Shown: positions 38,797-48,076 of the stretch, one piece after another | Layout: the number at the start of each line of letters is the position of its first letter | Numbering within the stretch: position 1 is the first letter of the stretch | Source: Curtobacterium pusillum | GTDB taxonomy: Bacteria > Actinomycetota > Actinomycetes > Actinomycetales > Microbacteriaceae | DNA length: 64,000 bases | NCBI RefSeq assembly: GCF_013359865.1 | Contig: NZ_JABMCE010000070.1 | Location: 52,753 to 116,752, forward strand | Direction of reading: 5' to 3' | Made by a program: the position numbers and the translations under genes | Notes under the pieces: model-generated | The model's input: the letters and a program-made list of their open reading frames with translations, nothing else | Databases searched by the model: none | What the model was told of the DNA's origin: nothing

Positions 38797-39650
38797 ACGA
38801 AGCGCAGGACTCCGGTGTGACCGGTGGGCCGGACGGACCCGACACGGGTCTGCCGACGCCGGGCGACCAGCCCGGTCCGATCGGCGGCGGTGACCTCGCC
38901 GGCGGCCTGGACGGCCAGGGCGGCGGCGAACCCGGTTCCACGCGCGACCCGCTCCCCGCCGGCCTCGCCGACGGCGCGTACGTCGCGAAGTTCGTCGTCG
39001 CGGTCGACGGCCCCGCGGGCAGCGGCAAGTCGAGCGTGTCACGTGCGGCCGCCCGCGCGCTCGGCTTCGGCTACCAGGACACCGGGGCCGCCTACCGCGC
39101 CCTCGCGTGGCACGCCCTGCAGCAGGCCGTCGACCTCGACGACCCCGCCGCCGTGCTCGGGAGCTGGGACACCTTCGACTACGAGATCGGCACCGACCCC
39201 GACGACTACTTCGTCCGGGTGAACGGCACCGACGTGACGGACGCGATCCGGACGCCGGAGGTCACCGCCGCGGTCGCCCACATCGCGAAGCTGCCCGAGG
39301 TCCGGCAGCGTCTCGTGCAGCTGTTCCGCCAGGTCATGCGACGGACGGATGCCCGGGGGATCATCACCGAGGGGCGTGACATCACCACCGTGGTGGCCCC
39401 GGACGCCGAAGTCCGTATCCTCCTGACGGCCGACGAGTCGGTTAGGATGGCCAGGCGCTCGGCCGAGGTCACGACCCAGTCGGCCGCCGAGACCTCCGCT
39501 GCACTCGCCCGTCGGGACGCCGCGGACGCGAAGGTCGTCGACTTCATGAACGCCGCGGACGGCGTCACGACGCTCGACTCCACCGACCTCGACTTCGACC
39601 AGACCGTGCAGGCGGTCGTCGAGCTGGCCCGAAGCACGGCCACGAACTGA
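38787..39650 (+). CDS. cmk: Cytidylate kinase with Gly/Pro-rich N-terminal extension
   Basis: 287 aa. The kinase begins near residue 70 with the P-loop [20 protein letters not shown], then [19 protein letters not shown] and [20 protein letters not shown]. It phosphorylates CMP and dCMP. The first 65 residues are Gly/Pro/Asp-rich and look disordered, not seen in short homologues. I chose the ATG at 38787 with GGAGGA about 10 nt upstream. It forms the usual cmk-der pair. Confidence 0.94.
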   Translation: MGVNEAQDSGVTGGPDGPDTGLPTPGDQPGPIGGGDLAGGLDGQGGGEPGSTRDPLPAGLADGAYVAKFVVAVDGPAGSGKSSVSRAAARALGFGYQDTGAAYRALAWHALQQAVDLDDPAAVLGSWDTFDYEIGTDPDDYFVRVNGTDVTDAIRTPEVTAAVAHIAKLPEVRQRLVQLFRQVMRRTDARGIITEGRDITTVVAPDAEVRILLTADESVRMARRSAEVTTQSAAETSAALARRDAADAKVVDFMNAADGVTTLDSTDLDFDQTVQAVVELARSTATN

Positions 39651-39688
39651 TCACCCGCGGCCGCAGGGCCGCTCACGAGGAATCCACC

Positions 39689-41215
39689 ATGGCGCAGCTG
39701 GACAACGACAACCCGGCGAACGACGACTTCCCCGAGTACGACGACGCGCTCGGCGAGCGGCTCGCCGGACTCGACGAGGCCGAGGCCGAGCAGCGGGCGA
39801 ACGCGCTCCGCGCCGGGCTCGAGGACTACGAGCTCGACGAGGAAGACGTCGCCCTGCTCGAAGCCGGGCAGCTCGGCGAGGACGGCATCACCTACCTGCC
39901 GGCGTACCCGGTGCTCGCGATCGTCGGCCGTCCGAACGTCGGCAAGTCGGCGCTCGTCAACCGCATCCTCGGCCGCCGTGAAGCCGTCGTGCAGGACGTC
40001 CCCGGCGTCACCCGCGACCGCGTCTCGTACAAGGCCGAGTGGAACGACAAGCGCTTCACCCTCGTCGACACCGGCGGGTGGGAGCCGGACGCGCAGGGCA
40101 TCAACGCCTCGGTCGCCGCGCAGGCCGAGGTCGCGATCGACCTCGCCGACGCCGTGCTCTTCGTCGTGGACGTCACGGTCGGCATCACGGCCACCGACGA
40201 GCACGTCGTGAAGATGCTCCGCGGAACCGACCGTCCGGTGATCGTCGTCGCGAACAAGTCCGACGACGACCGCCGCGACCTCGACGCGTACGAGCTGTGG
40301 AACCTCGGTCTGGGGGAGCCGCACCCGGTGTCGGCCCTGCACGGGCGTGGCGTCGCGGACCTCCTCGACCTCATCGTGAAGACGCTGCCGGACACGTCGG
40401 CCGTCGCCAAGCAGGAGGTCGGCGGTCCCCGTCGCGTGGCGATCCTCGGCCGTCCGAACGTCGGCAAGAGCTCGCTGCTCAACAAGGCCGCCGGTGAAGA
40501 GCGCGTCGTCGTGAACGACCTCGCCGGCACCACCCGTGACCCGGTGGACGAGCAGATCGAGCTCGGCGGACGGGTCTGGCGCTTCGTCGACACGGCCGGC
40601 ATCCGGAAGCGCGTGCACCTGCAGCAGGGCGCCGACTTCTACGCTTCCCTCCGCACGACGGCCGCCCTCGAGAAGGCCGAGGTCGCCGTCGTCGTCCTCG
40701 ACGTCACCGAGCCGATCTCCGTGCAGGACCTCCGCATCATCGACCTGGTCCTCGAGTCCGGTCGCGCCCTCGTCCTGGCGTACAACAAGTGGGACCTGCT
40801 GGACGACGACCGCCGCCGCTACCTCGAGCGCGAGATCGAGCAGGACCTCGCGCACGTGGCCTGGGCGCCGCGCGTGAACATGTCGGCCCGCACCGGCCGC
40901 CACCTCGAGAAGCTCGTCCCGGCGCTCGAGACCGCCCTCGAGTCGTGGGACACCCGCATCCCGACGGGCAAGGTCAACGCCTTCATCGCCGAGCTCGTGC
41001 AGGAGCACCCGCACCCGGTCCGGGGTGGCAAGCAGCCCCGCATCCTGTTCGGTACCCAGGCGTCGAGCCAGCCGCCGACGTTCGTGCTCTTCACGACGGG
41101 CTTCCTCGACCCGCAGTACCGCCGGTTCATCACCCGGCGTCTCCGCGAGGTGTGGGGCTTCTCGGGCACGCCGATCATCGTCAACATGCGAGTCCGCGAG
41201 CGCCGCAAGCGCTGA
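39689..41215 (+). CDS. der: Ribosome-assembly GTPase Der (EngA)
   Basis: 508 aa with two tandem G domains, each with GRPNVGKS ([18 protein letters not shown] and [18 protein letters not shown]). G3 DTGGW and DTAGI, and G4 NKSD and NKWD, are visible. A C-terminal KH-like domain holds [20 protein letters not shown]. An acidic 70-residue N-terminal extension is present. GAGGA precedes the ATG. It is needed for 50S subunit assembly. Confidence 0.97.
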   Translation: MAQLDNDNPANDDFPEYDDALGERLAGLDEAEAEQRANALRAGLEDYELDEEDVALLEAGQLGEDGITYLPAYPVLAIVGRPNVGKSALVNRILGRREAVVQDVPGVTRDRVSYKAEWNDKRFTLVDTGGWEPDAQGINASVAAQAEVAIDLADAVLFVVDVTVGITATDEHVVKMLRGTDRPVIVVANKSDDDRRDLDAYELWNLGLGEPHPVSALHGRGVADLLDLIVKTLPDTSAVAKQEVGGPRRVAILGRPNVGKSSLLNKAAGEERVVVNDLAGTTRDPVDEQIELGGRVWRFVDTAGIRKRVHLQQGADFYASLRTTAALEKAEVAVVVLDVTEPISVQDLRIIDLVLESGRALVLAYNKWDLLDDDRRRYLEREIEQDLAHVAWAPRVNMSARTGRHLEKLVPALETALESWDTRIPTGKVNAFIAELVQEHPHPVRGGKQPRILFGTQASSQPPTFVLFTTGFLDPQYRRFITRRLREVWGFSGTPIIVNMRVRERRKR

Positions 41216-41235
41216 GACCGAGCGGGGGTTCGAGC

Positions 41236-41862
41236 GTGACGGGGGCGAGACGTCGATGGCTGTTCGTGGCCGTCGGGGTGATCGCCGCCGTCGCGCTCGT
41301 CCTCGCCTGGAGCACCCTGCAGACCGAGCGGCGGGCCGGTGGGACCCGGCCGGTGCCGAGCACCACGCCGCTCGCCGAGCAGGGGAGCGGTGGCGGCGCG
41401 CTCACCCCGCCGTCGAACGTGCTCGGTGCGCCCGTCCCGGAACCGGGGTCGGACTCCGGCAGCGGCGAATCGCCGATCGCCCCGTGGTGGCAGCGCGTCC
41501 CACCCGTCGAGGGCGACCTGCTCCCCATCGACCGTGGGATCACGGGCCACGTGCGGATCGAGGACGACCCGGACCTCGGCCTGTTCATCTCCTTCGACCA
41601 CTTCCAGGTGTGGTCTCCGAACCAGCACCTGAGCACGGTGCGAGTCGTGCTGTCGAACGGGATCGTGGTGGGGGAGCAGCGTGGGTTCTGGGCCGATCGT
41701 GGGCAAGCGGTCGACGTCGGGAGCATCCCGATCGACACCGCGGAGCAGTCCCTCTCGATCACGACGCCGGAGGTCTTGCCCGACGACGTCCGCGCGCTCG
41801 TGATCCGCGATCCCGACACCGGCGAGGTCATCGGCGGTGCGTCGCTGATCCCCACGGACTGA
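41236..41862 (+). CDS. Membrane-anchored protein with DM13-like domain
   Basis: 208 aa, GTG start 21 nt after der. One N-terminal membrane helix (LFVAVGVIAAVALVLAW) leads to a Pro/Ser/Gly linker and then a domain that resembles DM13: ITGHVRIEDDPDLGLFISFD, FQVWSPNQHLSTVRVVLSNG, ending VRALVIRDPDTGEVIGGASL. DM13 domains are proposed to take part in extracytoplasmic electron transfer; that role here is a guess. The usual DM13 cysteine is not seen. Confidence 0.65.
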   Translation: MTGARRRWLFVAVGVIAAVALVLAWSTLQTERRAGGTRPVPSTTPLAEQGSGGGALTPPSNVLGAPVPEPGSDSGSGESPIAPWWQRVPPVEGDLLPIDRGITGHVRIEDDPDLGLFISFDHFQVWSPNQHLSTVRVVLSNGIVVGEQRGFWADRGQAVDVGSIPIDTAEQSLSITTPEVLPDDVRALVIRDPDTGEVIGGASLIPTD

Positions 41863-41907
41863 CGGACCCGACCCGCGGATCGGGTGGGCCGGCGGAGCAG
41901 CGCGCGT

Positions 41908-41936
41908 CGCGCCTCCAGGACCGTCCAGGAGGCGCG
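41908..41936. terminator. Palindrome of the GGAGGCGCGG family
   Basis: CGCGCCTCC and GGAGGCGCG are exact complements, with GGAC/GTCC extending the stem inside. It lies between the DM13-like gene and the next gene, both on the plus strand. Confidence 0.65.
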
Positions 41937-41974
41937 GTGCCGGACCATGGCGCCGGATACGGCACGATGGGACG

Positions 41975-42496
41975 GTGACGCAGCAGAACGCCGGGCTCGG
42001 TGCCCTCGCCGACCGCCTGTGGTGCCGCCTGCGGCTCGACCGGCTCGCCGGCGGCCGGCAGGCCGGGTACGTGATCCGCGAGGACATGCTCGAGCATCCG
42101 GAGACGGTGCGGTCGTTCCGCTGGATCCGCTGGCTGCTCGTCGCCGAGACCGTGGTGGGTCTCGCGGCGATCGTCGTCGCCGTGCTGCTCACGAGGGCCG
42201 GGCAGACCATCCCGTGGGCGGTGTGGTTCCGGGCGACCGTCGTGCTGCTCATCACCCTGACGCTCTACGTGTTCGCGTGGCGTGCGCAGCTCGGGTACTA
42301 CTGGGCGTACCAGCGGTTGCGGTTGTTCAGCCGGATCTTCCCGGTCGTCACGCTCGTGGTGGCGGCGATCCCGGGGCTCTACCCGTTCTGGATGGTCATC
42401 GAGCAGATCGTGTTCTCGCTGCTCATGATCGGCATCGGGGACGTGCTCACCACGGACCACATGCGGGCGACGTTCCCGAAGCCCGGCCGACGCTAG
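41975..42496 (+). CDS. Polytopic membrane protein of unknown function
   Basis: 173 aa with about four hydrophobic helices (IRWLLVAETVVGLAAIVVAV, WFRATVVLLITLTLYVFAW, FPVVTLVVAAIPGLYPFWMV, IVFSLLMIGIGDVL). The GTG start is 6 nt after CACGAT (41963-41968), a likely leaderless promoter. The stop overlaps the convergent regulator gene by 4 nt. No family recognised. Confidence 0.75.
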   Translation: MTQQNAGLGALADRLWCRLRLDRLAGGRQAGYVIREDMLEHPETVRSFRWIRWLLVAETVVGLAAIVVAVLLTRAGQTIPWAVWFRATVVLLITLTLYVFAWRAQLGYYWAYQRLRLFSRIFPVVTLVVAAIPGLYPFWMVIEQIVFSLLMIGIGDVLTTDHMRATFPKPGRR

Positions 42497-43320
42497 ACGG
42501 TCGTCGCGGCGAGGCTTCCGAGCAGTGCCAGGGCGCGGGCGGAGGGCGACCCCGGTTCGGCGTGGTGGACGACGAGGAGCTGCCCGTCGGTACCGCCGAT
42601 GCCGAGCTTCTCGCGGCGGAGCTCCAGGTCGCCGACCTCCGGGTGCCACATCCGCACGGTGCCACCGCCGAGGGGCCGGACGTCGTGTCGCGCCCACAGG
42701 CGTCGGAAGTCCTCGCTGCCGAGCGACAGCTCACCGACGAGGGTGGTGATCGCCGGGTCGTCGACGTCGGCACCGATGGACGACCGGAACGAGGCCACCA
42801 TCCCGCCCATCTGGTGCTCCCAGTCGGGGTAGCGTTCCTGGTCGGCACGACTGAGGAACATGGTGCGCAGCCGGTTCTCGCCGGCCCGCATCCCCGGGGC
42901 CAGCGCGGTGGCGAGGGCGTTCGCGGCGAGGACGGCGAACGCGCGGTTCTCCACGAACGCGGGCAGCGCGACCACGTCGAGCAGCTGCAGCGTTCCCGAC
43001 GGCACCGTCCGAGCCGACTGCGGCCGGGGCGTCCGGCGACGGGTGAGGGACGTGTCGGCGAGGGTCCGGAGGTACGCGGACGCCGTCGCGTCGAGGCCGA
43101 ACACCCGGGCGATCGCGTCGAGCACCTGGGCCGACGGGTTGCGGTCCCGGCCCTGTTCCAACCGGAGGTAGTAGTCGGCGCTGATGCCGGCGAGCGTGGC
43201 CACCTCCTCGCGGCGGAGGCCGGGTGTCCGCCGGACACCCGTCACGCGGAGCCCGGCGTCCTCCGGGCTCACGAGCTCGCGCCGTGCCCGGAGGTACTCG
43301 CCCAGCGTGTTGTCGCTCAC
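42493..43320 (-). CDS. XRE-family regulator with MmyB-like ligand domain
   Basis: 275 aa. N-terminal helix-turn-helix TPGLRREEVATLAGISADYY and LRLEQGRDRNPSAQVLDAIA. The MmyB-like C-terminal domain has NALATALAPGM, NRLRTMF, FRRLWARHDVRP and the DLELRREKLGI segment. Such regulators bind small hydrophobic ligands. It is divergent from an aldo/keto reductase gene about 100 bp away, which it probably controls. GTG start at 43320. Confidence 0.88.
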   Translation of the reverse strand: MSDNTLGEYLRARRELVSPEDAGLRVTGVRRTPGLRREEVATLAGISADYYLRLEQGRDRNPSAQVLDAIARVFGLDATASAYLRTLADTSLTRRRTPRPQSARTVPSGTLQLLDVVALPAFVENRAFAVLAANALATALAPGMRAGENRLRTMFLSRADQERYPDWEHQMGGMVASFRSSIGADVDDPAITTLVGELSLGSEDFRRLWARHDVRPLGGGTVRMWHPEVGDLELRREKLGIGGTDGQLLVVHHAEPGSPSARALALLGSLAATTV

Positions 43321-43424
43321 ACCGTCGATGCTACGGTCCGCCGACCGGTCCGGTCCTGGTCCTCGTGGTCCCAGGGTCGAGGGGGACCTGCCCGTGCGTC
43401 CGGTCCCGGAGCATCGTGGTCGAC

Positions 43425-44297
43425 ATGACGGACACGACACTCCCCGGCGGCACGTACCGCCTCGCCGACGACCTCGACCTCACCCGCGTCGGGTACGGCG
43501 CCATGCAGCTCGCCGGTCCCGGCGTCTTCGGCCCGCCCGCCGACCGTGCGGAGGCGGTCCGCGTCCTCCGCACGGTGGTCGAGCTCGGCATCACCCACAT
43601 CGACACGGCGGACTTCTACGGGCCGCACGTCACGAACGAGGTCATCCGCGAGGCACTGCACCCGTACGCGGACGGCCTGCACATCGTCACGAAGGTCGGT
43701 GCCCGCCGTGACGCCGACGGCGGATGGCCGCACGCCCGGGAGCCGCACGAGCTCGTCGAGCAGGTGCACGACAACCTCCGCAACCTCGGACTCGAACGGC
43801 TCGACGTGGTGAACCTCCGCGTCGGCGGGTTCGACGCGCCGGAACCGGGCAGCCTCGCGCCGCAGTTCGAGGCGCTCGCCGAACTCCAGCAGCAGGGGCT
43901 GATCAAACACCTCGGCCTCTCCACCGTGAACGCCGAACAGCTCGCGGAAGCGCAGACGATCGCGCCCGTCGTCTGCGTGCAGAACATGTACAACGTCGCC
44001 CGCCGCGAGGACGACGCCCTGGTGGACGCCACCGCCGAGCAGGGCATCGCCTACGTGCCGTACTTCCCGCTCGGCGGCTTCTCCCCGCTGCAGTCCGGCA
44101 CGCTCGACGCCGTGGCCGAGCGGCTCGGGGCGTCCCGTCTGACGATCGCGCTGTCGTGGCTGCTGCAGCGCTCGCCGAACATGCTGCTCATCCCGGGCAC
44201 CTCCTCCGTCGCGCACCTGCGCGACAACGTCGCGTCGGCGGCCTTCGCCCTGCCGGCGGACGCGGTGGCCGAGCTGGACGCGATCGGCGCCGTCTGA
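43425..44297 (+). CDS. Aldo/keto reductase
   Basis: 290 aa. NAD(P)H-dependent reductase of the AKR superfamily. TRVGYGAMQLAGPG, the Asp/Tyr catalytic pair in HIDTADFYGPHVTNEVIREA, the Lys in LHIVTKVGARR, and LIPGTSSVAHLRDNV at the cofactor site. The usual catalytic His seems replaced in LDVVNLRVGG. The substrate is probably a small aldehyde or ketone. Paired with the divergent MmyB-type regulator. Confidence 0.9.
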   Translation: MTDTTLPGGTYRLADDLDLTRVGYGAMQLAGPGVFGPPADRAEAVRVLRTVVELGITHIDTADFYGPHVTNEVIREALHPYADGLHIVTKVGARRDADGGWPHAREPHELVEQVHDNLRNLGLERLDVVNLRVGGFDAPEPGSLAPQFEALAELQQQGLIKHLGLSTVNAEQLAEAQTIAPVVCVQNMYNVARREDDALVDATAEQGIAYVPYFPLGGFSPLQSGTLDAVAERLGASRLTIALSWLLQRSPNMLLIPGTSSVAHLRDNVASAAFALPADAVAELDAIGAV

Positions 44298-44310
44298 GAC
44301 GCGGCTGCGG

Positions 44311-46470
44311 TCAGGCGACGGTGGCCAGCGCGAACGGCAGCACGGCCGACGCCCCCGCCCGCCGCAGTTCCCGCCCCGCCACGGTCATCGTCCACCGGCT
44401 GTCCACGAGGTCGTCCACGAGCAACACGGGTCCCTCGTGCGACTGCAGGGCCGCAGCCAGCGTCGGACCGACCACGAACGTGTCCCACACGCCCGACAAC
44501 CGGTAGGCGCTGTTCGTCGCACCGTCCCCTCGGGGTGTGCCACCGTTCCGCCCGAGCGTCCCGAGGAACTGCAGCCGTCCGATCGAGGACAACGCCTGCG
44601 CGAGCGACGCCACGAGCTGGGGACGGGAACGCGACGACATCGCCACGACCCCCGTCGGTCGGGTCTCCCACGGCCAGTCCTTGAGCGCCCGGACGCAGCC
44701 GTCGACCAGTTCGCGCGACACCGGAGCGTCCGGCGCACCCGATCCGAAGAGCGCCCGGAGCGGCCCACCCCACCCGAGGTCGGTGAGGCGGGCGACGGCG
44801 CGGCCCGGCTGCACGAGCTCGTCGGGGCCGATCTTGCCGCGGACGGGCACGCCGAGCGCCGCCATGCCGGACGGCCACTGCGCCCGCGGAGCGATCTCGA
44901 CGCCCACCTTGTCGAGCGCCGCAGCAGCCCCGGATGCGTCGGAGTCGGACACCGAGGACGGGTACCAGACGCCGGCGCAGTTGTCGCACCGCCCGCAGGG
45001 TTCGGCGGACGGGTCGTCGAGGTCCTGCTGCAGCAGCTGCATCCGGCACGCCGAGGTGGACTCGTAGCCGAGCATCGACGCGGCCTCGGCAGCGCGGGCG
45101 GCCGCGACACGCTCGTAGCGGGGTGCGTCGTACTCCCACGGCTGCCCGGTCGCGACCCACCCGCCGGTGACCCGTCGGACGGCGCCGTCGACGTCGAGCA
45201 CCTTGAGCAGGAGTTCGAGCGTGGACCGCTTGATGTCGACCAGGCCCTCGAGCGCGACGGTCGACAGGGGGGATGACGACGCGGACAGCGCATCCAGCAC
45301 GGCGGACGCCCGCGCCTGTGTCGGCATGGAAGCGCTCGCGAAGTACTGCCAGATCTCCTGGTCTTCCCGACCGGGCAGCAGGAGAACGTCCGCGTTGTCG
45401 GTGGCACGGCCGGCGCGACCGATCTGCTGGTAGTACGCCACGGGTGAGGACGGCGCGCCGACGTGCACGACGAACCCGAGGTCGGGCTTGTCGAACCCCA
45501 TCCCGAGCGCGCTCGTGGCGACGAGGGCCTTGAGTTCGTTGCCCTTGAGCTGCTGCTCGAGCTGCTCGCGCTCCTCGGTGTCGGTGCGGCCGGTGTAGGC
45601 ACGGACGGCGTACCCGTTCTCACGCAGGAGCCGGGCGATGTCCTCGGCAGCGGAGACCGTCAGCGTGTAGATGATCCCGCTGCCGGGCAGGTCCCCGAGG
45701 TGTGCGAGCAGCCAGCCGAGGCGCTGCCGGGCGTCGGGGAGCGTCAGGACGCCCAGGCGGAGCGACGCCCGCGCCAGTGATCCGCGGATGGTGAAGACCG
45801 GGTCGTCCGGGCCGGCCGTCAGCTGTTCGGCGACGTCCTCGACCACGCGCTCGTTCGCCGTCGCGGTGGTGGCGAGCACGGGCACCCCGTGCGGGAGCGA
45901 CCGGATGAGTTCGGCGAGCCGCCGGTAGTCCGGCCGGAAGTCGTGGCCCCAGTCCGAGATGCAGTGCGCCTCGTCGACGACGAGCATCCCCATCCGGGCG
46001 ATCAGCGTCGGTAGCTGCTCGTCGCGGAACTTCGGGTTGTTGAGCCGTTCCGGGGAGACGAGGAGCACGTCCACTTCGTCGCGGGCGAGGGCGGCCTGGG
46101 TCTCGCCCCACTCGTGCGCGTTCGCGGAGTTGATCGAGACCGCGCGGACACCGGCGCGGCCCGCCGCGGCGACCTGGTCGCGCATGAGCGCCAGCAGCGG
46201 GGACACGAGCACGGTGGGGCCGCCGCCGCGGCGCCGGAGCAGCAGGGTCGCGAGGAAGTACACCGCCGACTTGCCCCAGCCGGTGCGCTGCACGACGAGG
46301 GCGCGCTGCCGGTGCTCCACGAGGGCGGAGATCGCCTCGAGCTGGCCGGGGTGGAAGACCGCGTCCGGACGCCCGGTCAGGGCGTGCAGCGCCTCCTGCG
46401 CCTCCGCCCGGATCTCGGCGGACGGCGGAGCGGGCGACGCAGCGGGGGAACCGAGACCGAGACCAGACAT
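44311..46470 (-). CDS. RecQ-family DNA helicase fused to a phosphoribosyltransferase-like domain
   Basis: 719 aa. The helicase core (residues 20-350) has VVQRTGWGKSAVYFLATL, DEAHCISDWGHDFRPDYRRL, and LVATSALGMGFDKPDLGFVV with QQIGRAGRA. The RecQ zinc cysteines are in SACRMQLLQQ and EPCGRCDNCAG. The last 180 residues differ from RecQ and contain a PRPP-site-like VLLVDDLVDSRWTMTVAG. This is a fusion that I believe recurs in actinobacteria. The winged helix and HRDC of classical RecQ are not obvious. Confidence 0.9.
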   Translation of the reverse strand: MSGLGLGSPAASPAPPSAEIRAEAQEALHALTGRPDAVFHPGQLEAISALVEHRQRALVVQRTGWGKSAVYFLATLLLRRRGGGPTVLVSPLLALMRDQVAAAGRAGVRAVSINSANAHEWGETQAALARDEVDVLLVSPERLNNPKFRDEQLPTLIARMGMLVVDEAHCISDWGHDFRPDYRRLAELIRSLPHGVPVLATTATANERVVEDVAEQLTAGPDDPVFTIRGSLARASLRLGVLTLPDARQRLGWLLAHLGDLPGSGIIYTLTVSAAEDIARLLRENGYAVRAYTGRTDTEEREQLEQQLKGNELKALVATSALGMGFDKPDLGFVVHVGAPSSPVAYYQQIGRAGRATDNADVLLLPGREDQEIWQYFASASMPTQARASAVLDALSASSSPLSTVALEGLVDIKRSTLELLLKVLDVDGAVRRVTGGWVATGQPWEYDAPRYERVAAARAAEAASMLGYESTSACRMQLLQQDLDDPSAEPCGRCDNCAGVWYPSSVSDSDASGAAAALDKVGVEIAPRAQWPSGMAALGVPVRGKIGPDELVQPGRAVARLTDLGWGGPLRALFGSGAPDAPVSRELVDGCVRALKDWPWETRPTGVVAMSSRSRPQLVASLAQALSSIGRLQFLGTLGRNGGTPRGDGATNSAYRLSGVWDTFVVGPTLAAALQSHEGPVLLVDDLVDSRWTMTVAGRELRRAGASAVLPFALATVA

Positions 46471-46533
46471 GACCCCATGCTGTCAGCACCGACCGACGGA
46501 AGCGGGTCGCGCCTGCAGACCGTGGACAACCTG

Positions 46534-48006
46534 CTACTGGTACGTCACCAGCGACGGCGTCGGCGACACGTCCGCCATCGTCTGCTGCGGCGACAGCATC
46601 GGCTGGTCTTCGTCGGTGAAGTTCTTCCAACCCCAGTGCACGCCCGACGGGGCGTCCGCGTGCAAGGCCTTCCACGTCGCCTGCTTGTCCGGCTGCGACC
46701 CCTGCCCGTCCGCGTGGATGAGCAGGTCGAGTTCCGGGTGTTCCTGCAGAGCGGACCGGTCCTGGACCATCGACAGCCGGAACTGGTGCAGCACGAGCGC
46801 CTTGGGCGGCAGCCCCTGCGCCCGCACGAGTTGTGCGAGCCAGGACGACACCTCGTTCACCTCGGATGCCGTCGCGCTCCCGATCTGCTGCAACGGCACC
46901 TGGTCGTGCCCGAGGCGCCACTCCGGGTCGAGCGCGAGCCACACACCGGGCTCGGCCAGCAAGGACTCGTACCGCTTCGCCTGCGACAGGAAGTCCGCGC
47001 GCCCCGGCTGCAGGTCGAGGATCACCGGCATCCCGGCGTCGTGCGCGGCGTCCACGTACGGCTCGAGCGTCGACACGGGCAGCTCGGAGGAGTAGTCCCC
47101 ATCCGGTCCGGCATCGCCTGCGGCGACGGTCGCGATCACCTCCAGCGCGGGCGTGACCGGCACGTCGCCGAGGCCCTCGTAGCCGGCCGCGACGGACCGT
47201 GCGCGCTGCACCGTCGCCTCGGGGCCCTGCTCACCGAGCACACCGAGCGCGGGTGCACCGGGCGCGCCGTACAGCGCGACGTAGCGGTGCCCGTCGAACG
47301 GACGCTGCCCGCCGTTCGGCAGCTGCCAGCCGTTCTCCGCTGCGCGCACGGTCCACTCCGCGTCACCGAGCGCGCCGAAGGCAGCCCCGACGAGCACCGT
47401 CGGGTGGTCGGCCCGCTCGTGCAGCGCCGTCACGACACCGGGCGCCGCTGCCGGGTCGGTCACCCCGCGCGGCATGGTCACCACCCGCGCGCCCGCGGCC
47501 TTCGCGGTCGCCACGGCTGCGGCTTCCGCACGCGCGTCCGCCACGACCACGGTGGCCGTCCTGGAGGCCCGGCTCGACGCCGGCGCGTGACCACCGTCCG
47601 GTGCGTCCCGCTCCGGCACGTCGGTGTCGATCGAGACGTCGCCCTCGGCCTCGTACCAGTCGGCGCCGAGCCGGTGCAGCTCGCGAGCGACGTCGGCACC
47701 GCTCGAGCCGGTGAGGAGTGCCGGCACGTGCGCGGCCTCCGCAGCGCTCGCCGCGGATCGGACCGCGTCCGGGTCGTCGCCGGGCGCGACCACGGCCCCG
47801 GGCGCGGTCCCGAACAGGGCACGGCTCGTCCGGACGGAGCGTTCGGCGGCGTCGGACTGTGCGGCGACCGTCACGGTGTCGGCCCGGGCCTCCGCGAGCG
47901 TCGGCCGCGCGGCTCCCGGTCGTCCTCCGGTGCACCCGGCGGCTCCGAGCAGCAGCCCGGTGGCCGCGAGTGCGAGGAGGACACGGGAGGTGGGGCCGGA
48001 ACGCAT
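46534..48006 (-). CDS. Secreted lipoprotein with cell-wall-binding-like repeats
   Basis: 490 aa. Lipobox LLLGAAGC with the acylated Cys at 25. Residues about 45-200 resemble cell-wall-binding repeat 2: SRALFGTAPGAVVAPGDDPD then AHVPALLTGSSGADV and RLGADWYEAEGD. The C-terminal half (PVILDLQPGRADFLSQAKRY, VWLALDPEWRLGHDQVP, KALVLHQFRLSMVQDRSAL) looks like a TIM-barrel glycoside-hydrolase-like fold. I cannot name a substrate. Single gene, divergent from the EEP hydrolase gene. Confidence 0.75.
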   Translation of the reverse strand: MRSGPTSRVLLALAATGLLLGAAGCTGGRPGAARPTLAEARADTVTVAAQSDAAERSVRTSRALFGTAPGAVVAPGDDPDAVRSAASAAEAAHVPALLTGSSGADVARELHRLGADWYEAEGDVSIDTDVPERDAPDGGHAPASSRASRTATVVVADARAEAAAVATAKAAGARVVTMPRGVTDPAAAPGVVTALHERADHPTVLVGAAFGALGDAEWTVRAAENGWQLPNGGQRPFDGHRYVALYGAPGAPALGVLGEQGPEATVQRARSVAAGYEGLGDVPVTPALEVIATVAAGDAGPDGDYSSELPVSTLEPYVDAAHDAGMPVILDLQPGRADFLSQAKRYESLLAEPGVWLALDPEWRLGHDQVPLQQIGSATASEVNEVSSWLAQLVRAQGLPPKALVLHQFRLSMVQDRSALQEHPELDLLIHADGQGSQPDKQATWKALHADAPSGVHWGWKNFTDEDQPMLSPQQTMADVSPTPSLVTYQ

Positions 48007-48076
48007 CGAGCCACCCTACGAGCCGTCTGCGAACGTCCCTGGGAATCCGACGGGTGTCGTCTCGTAGAAGGGACGC

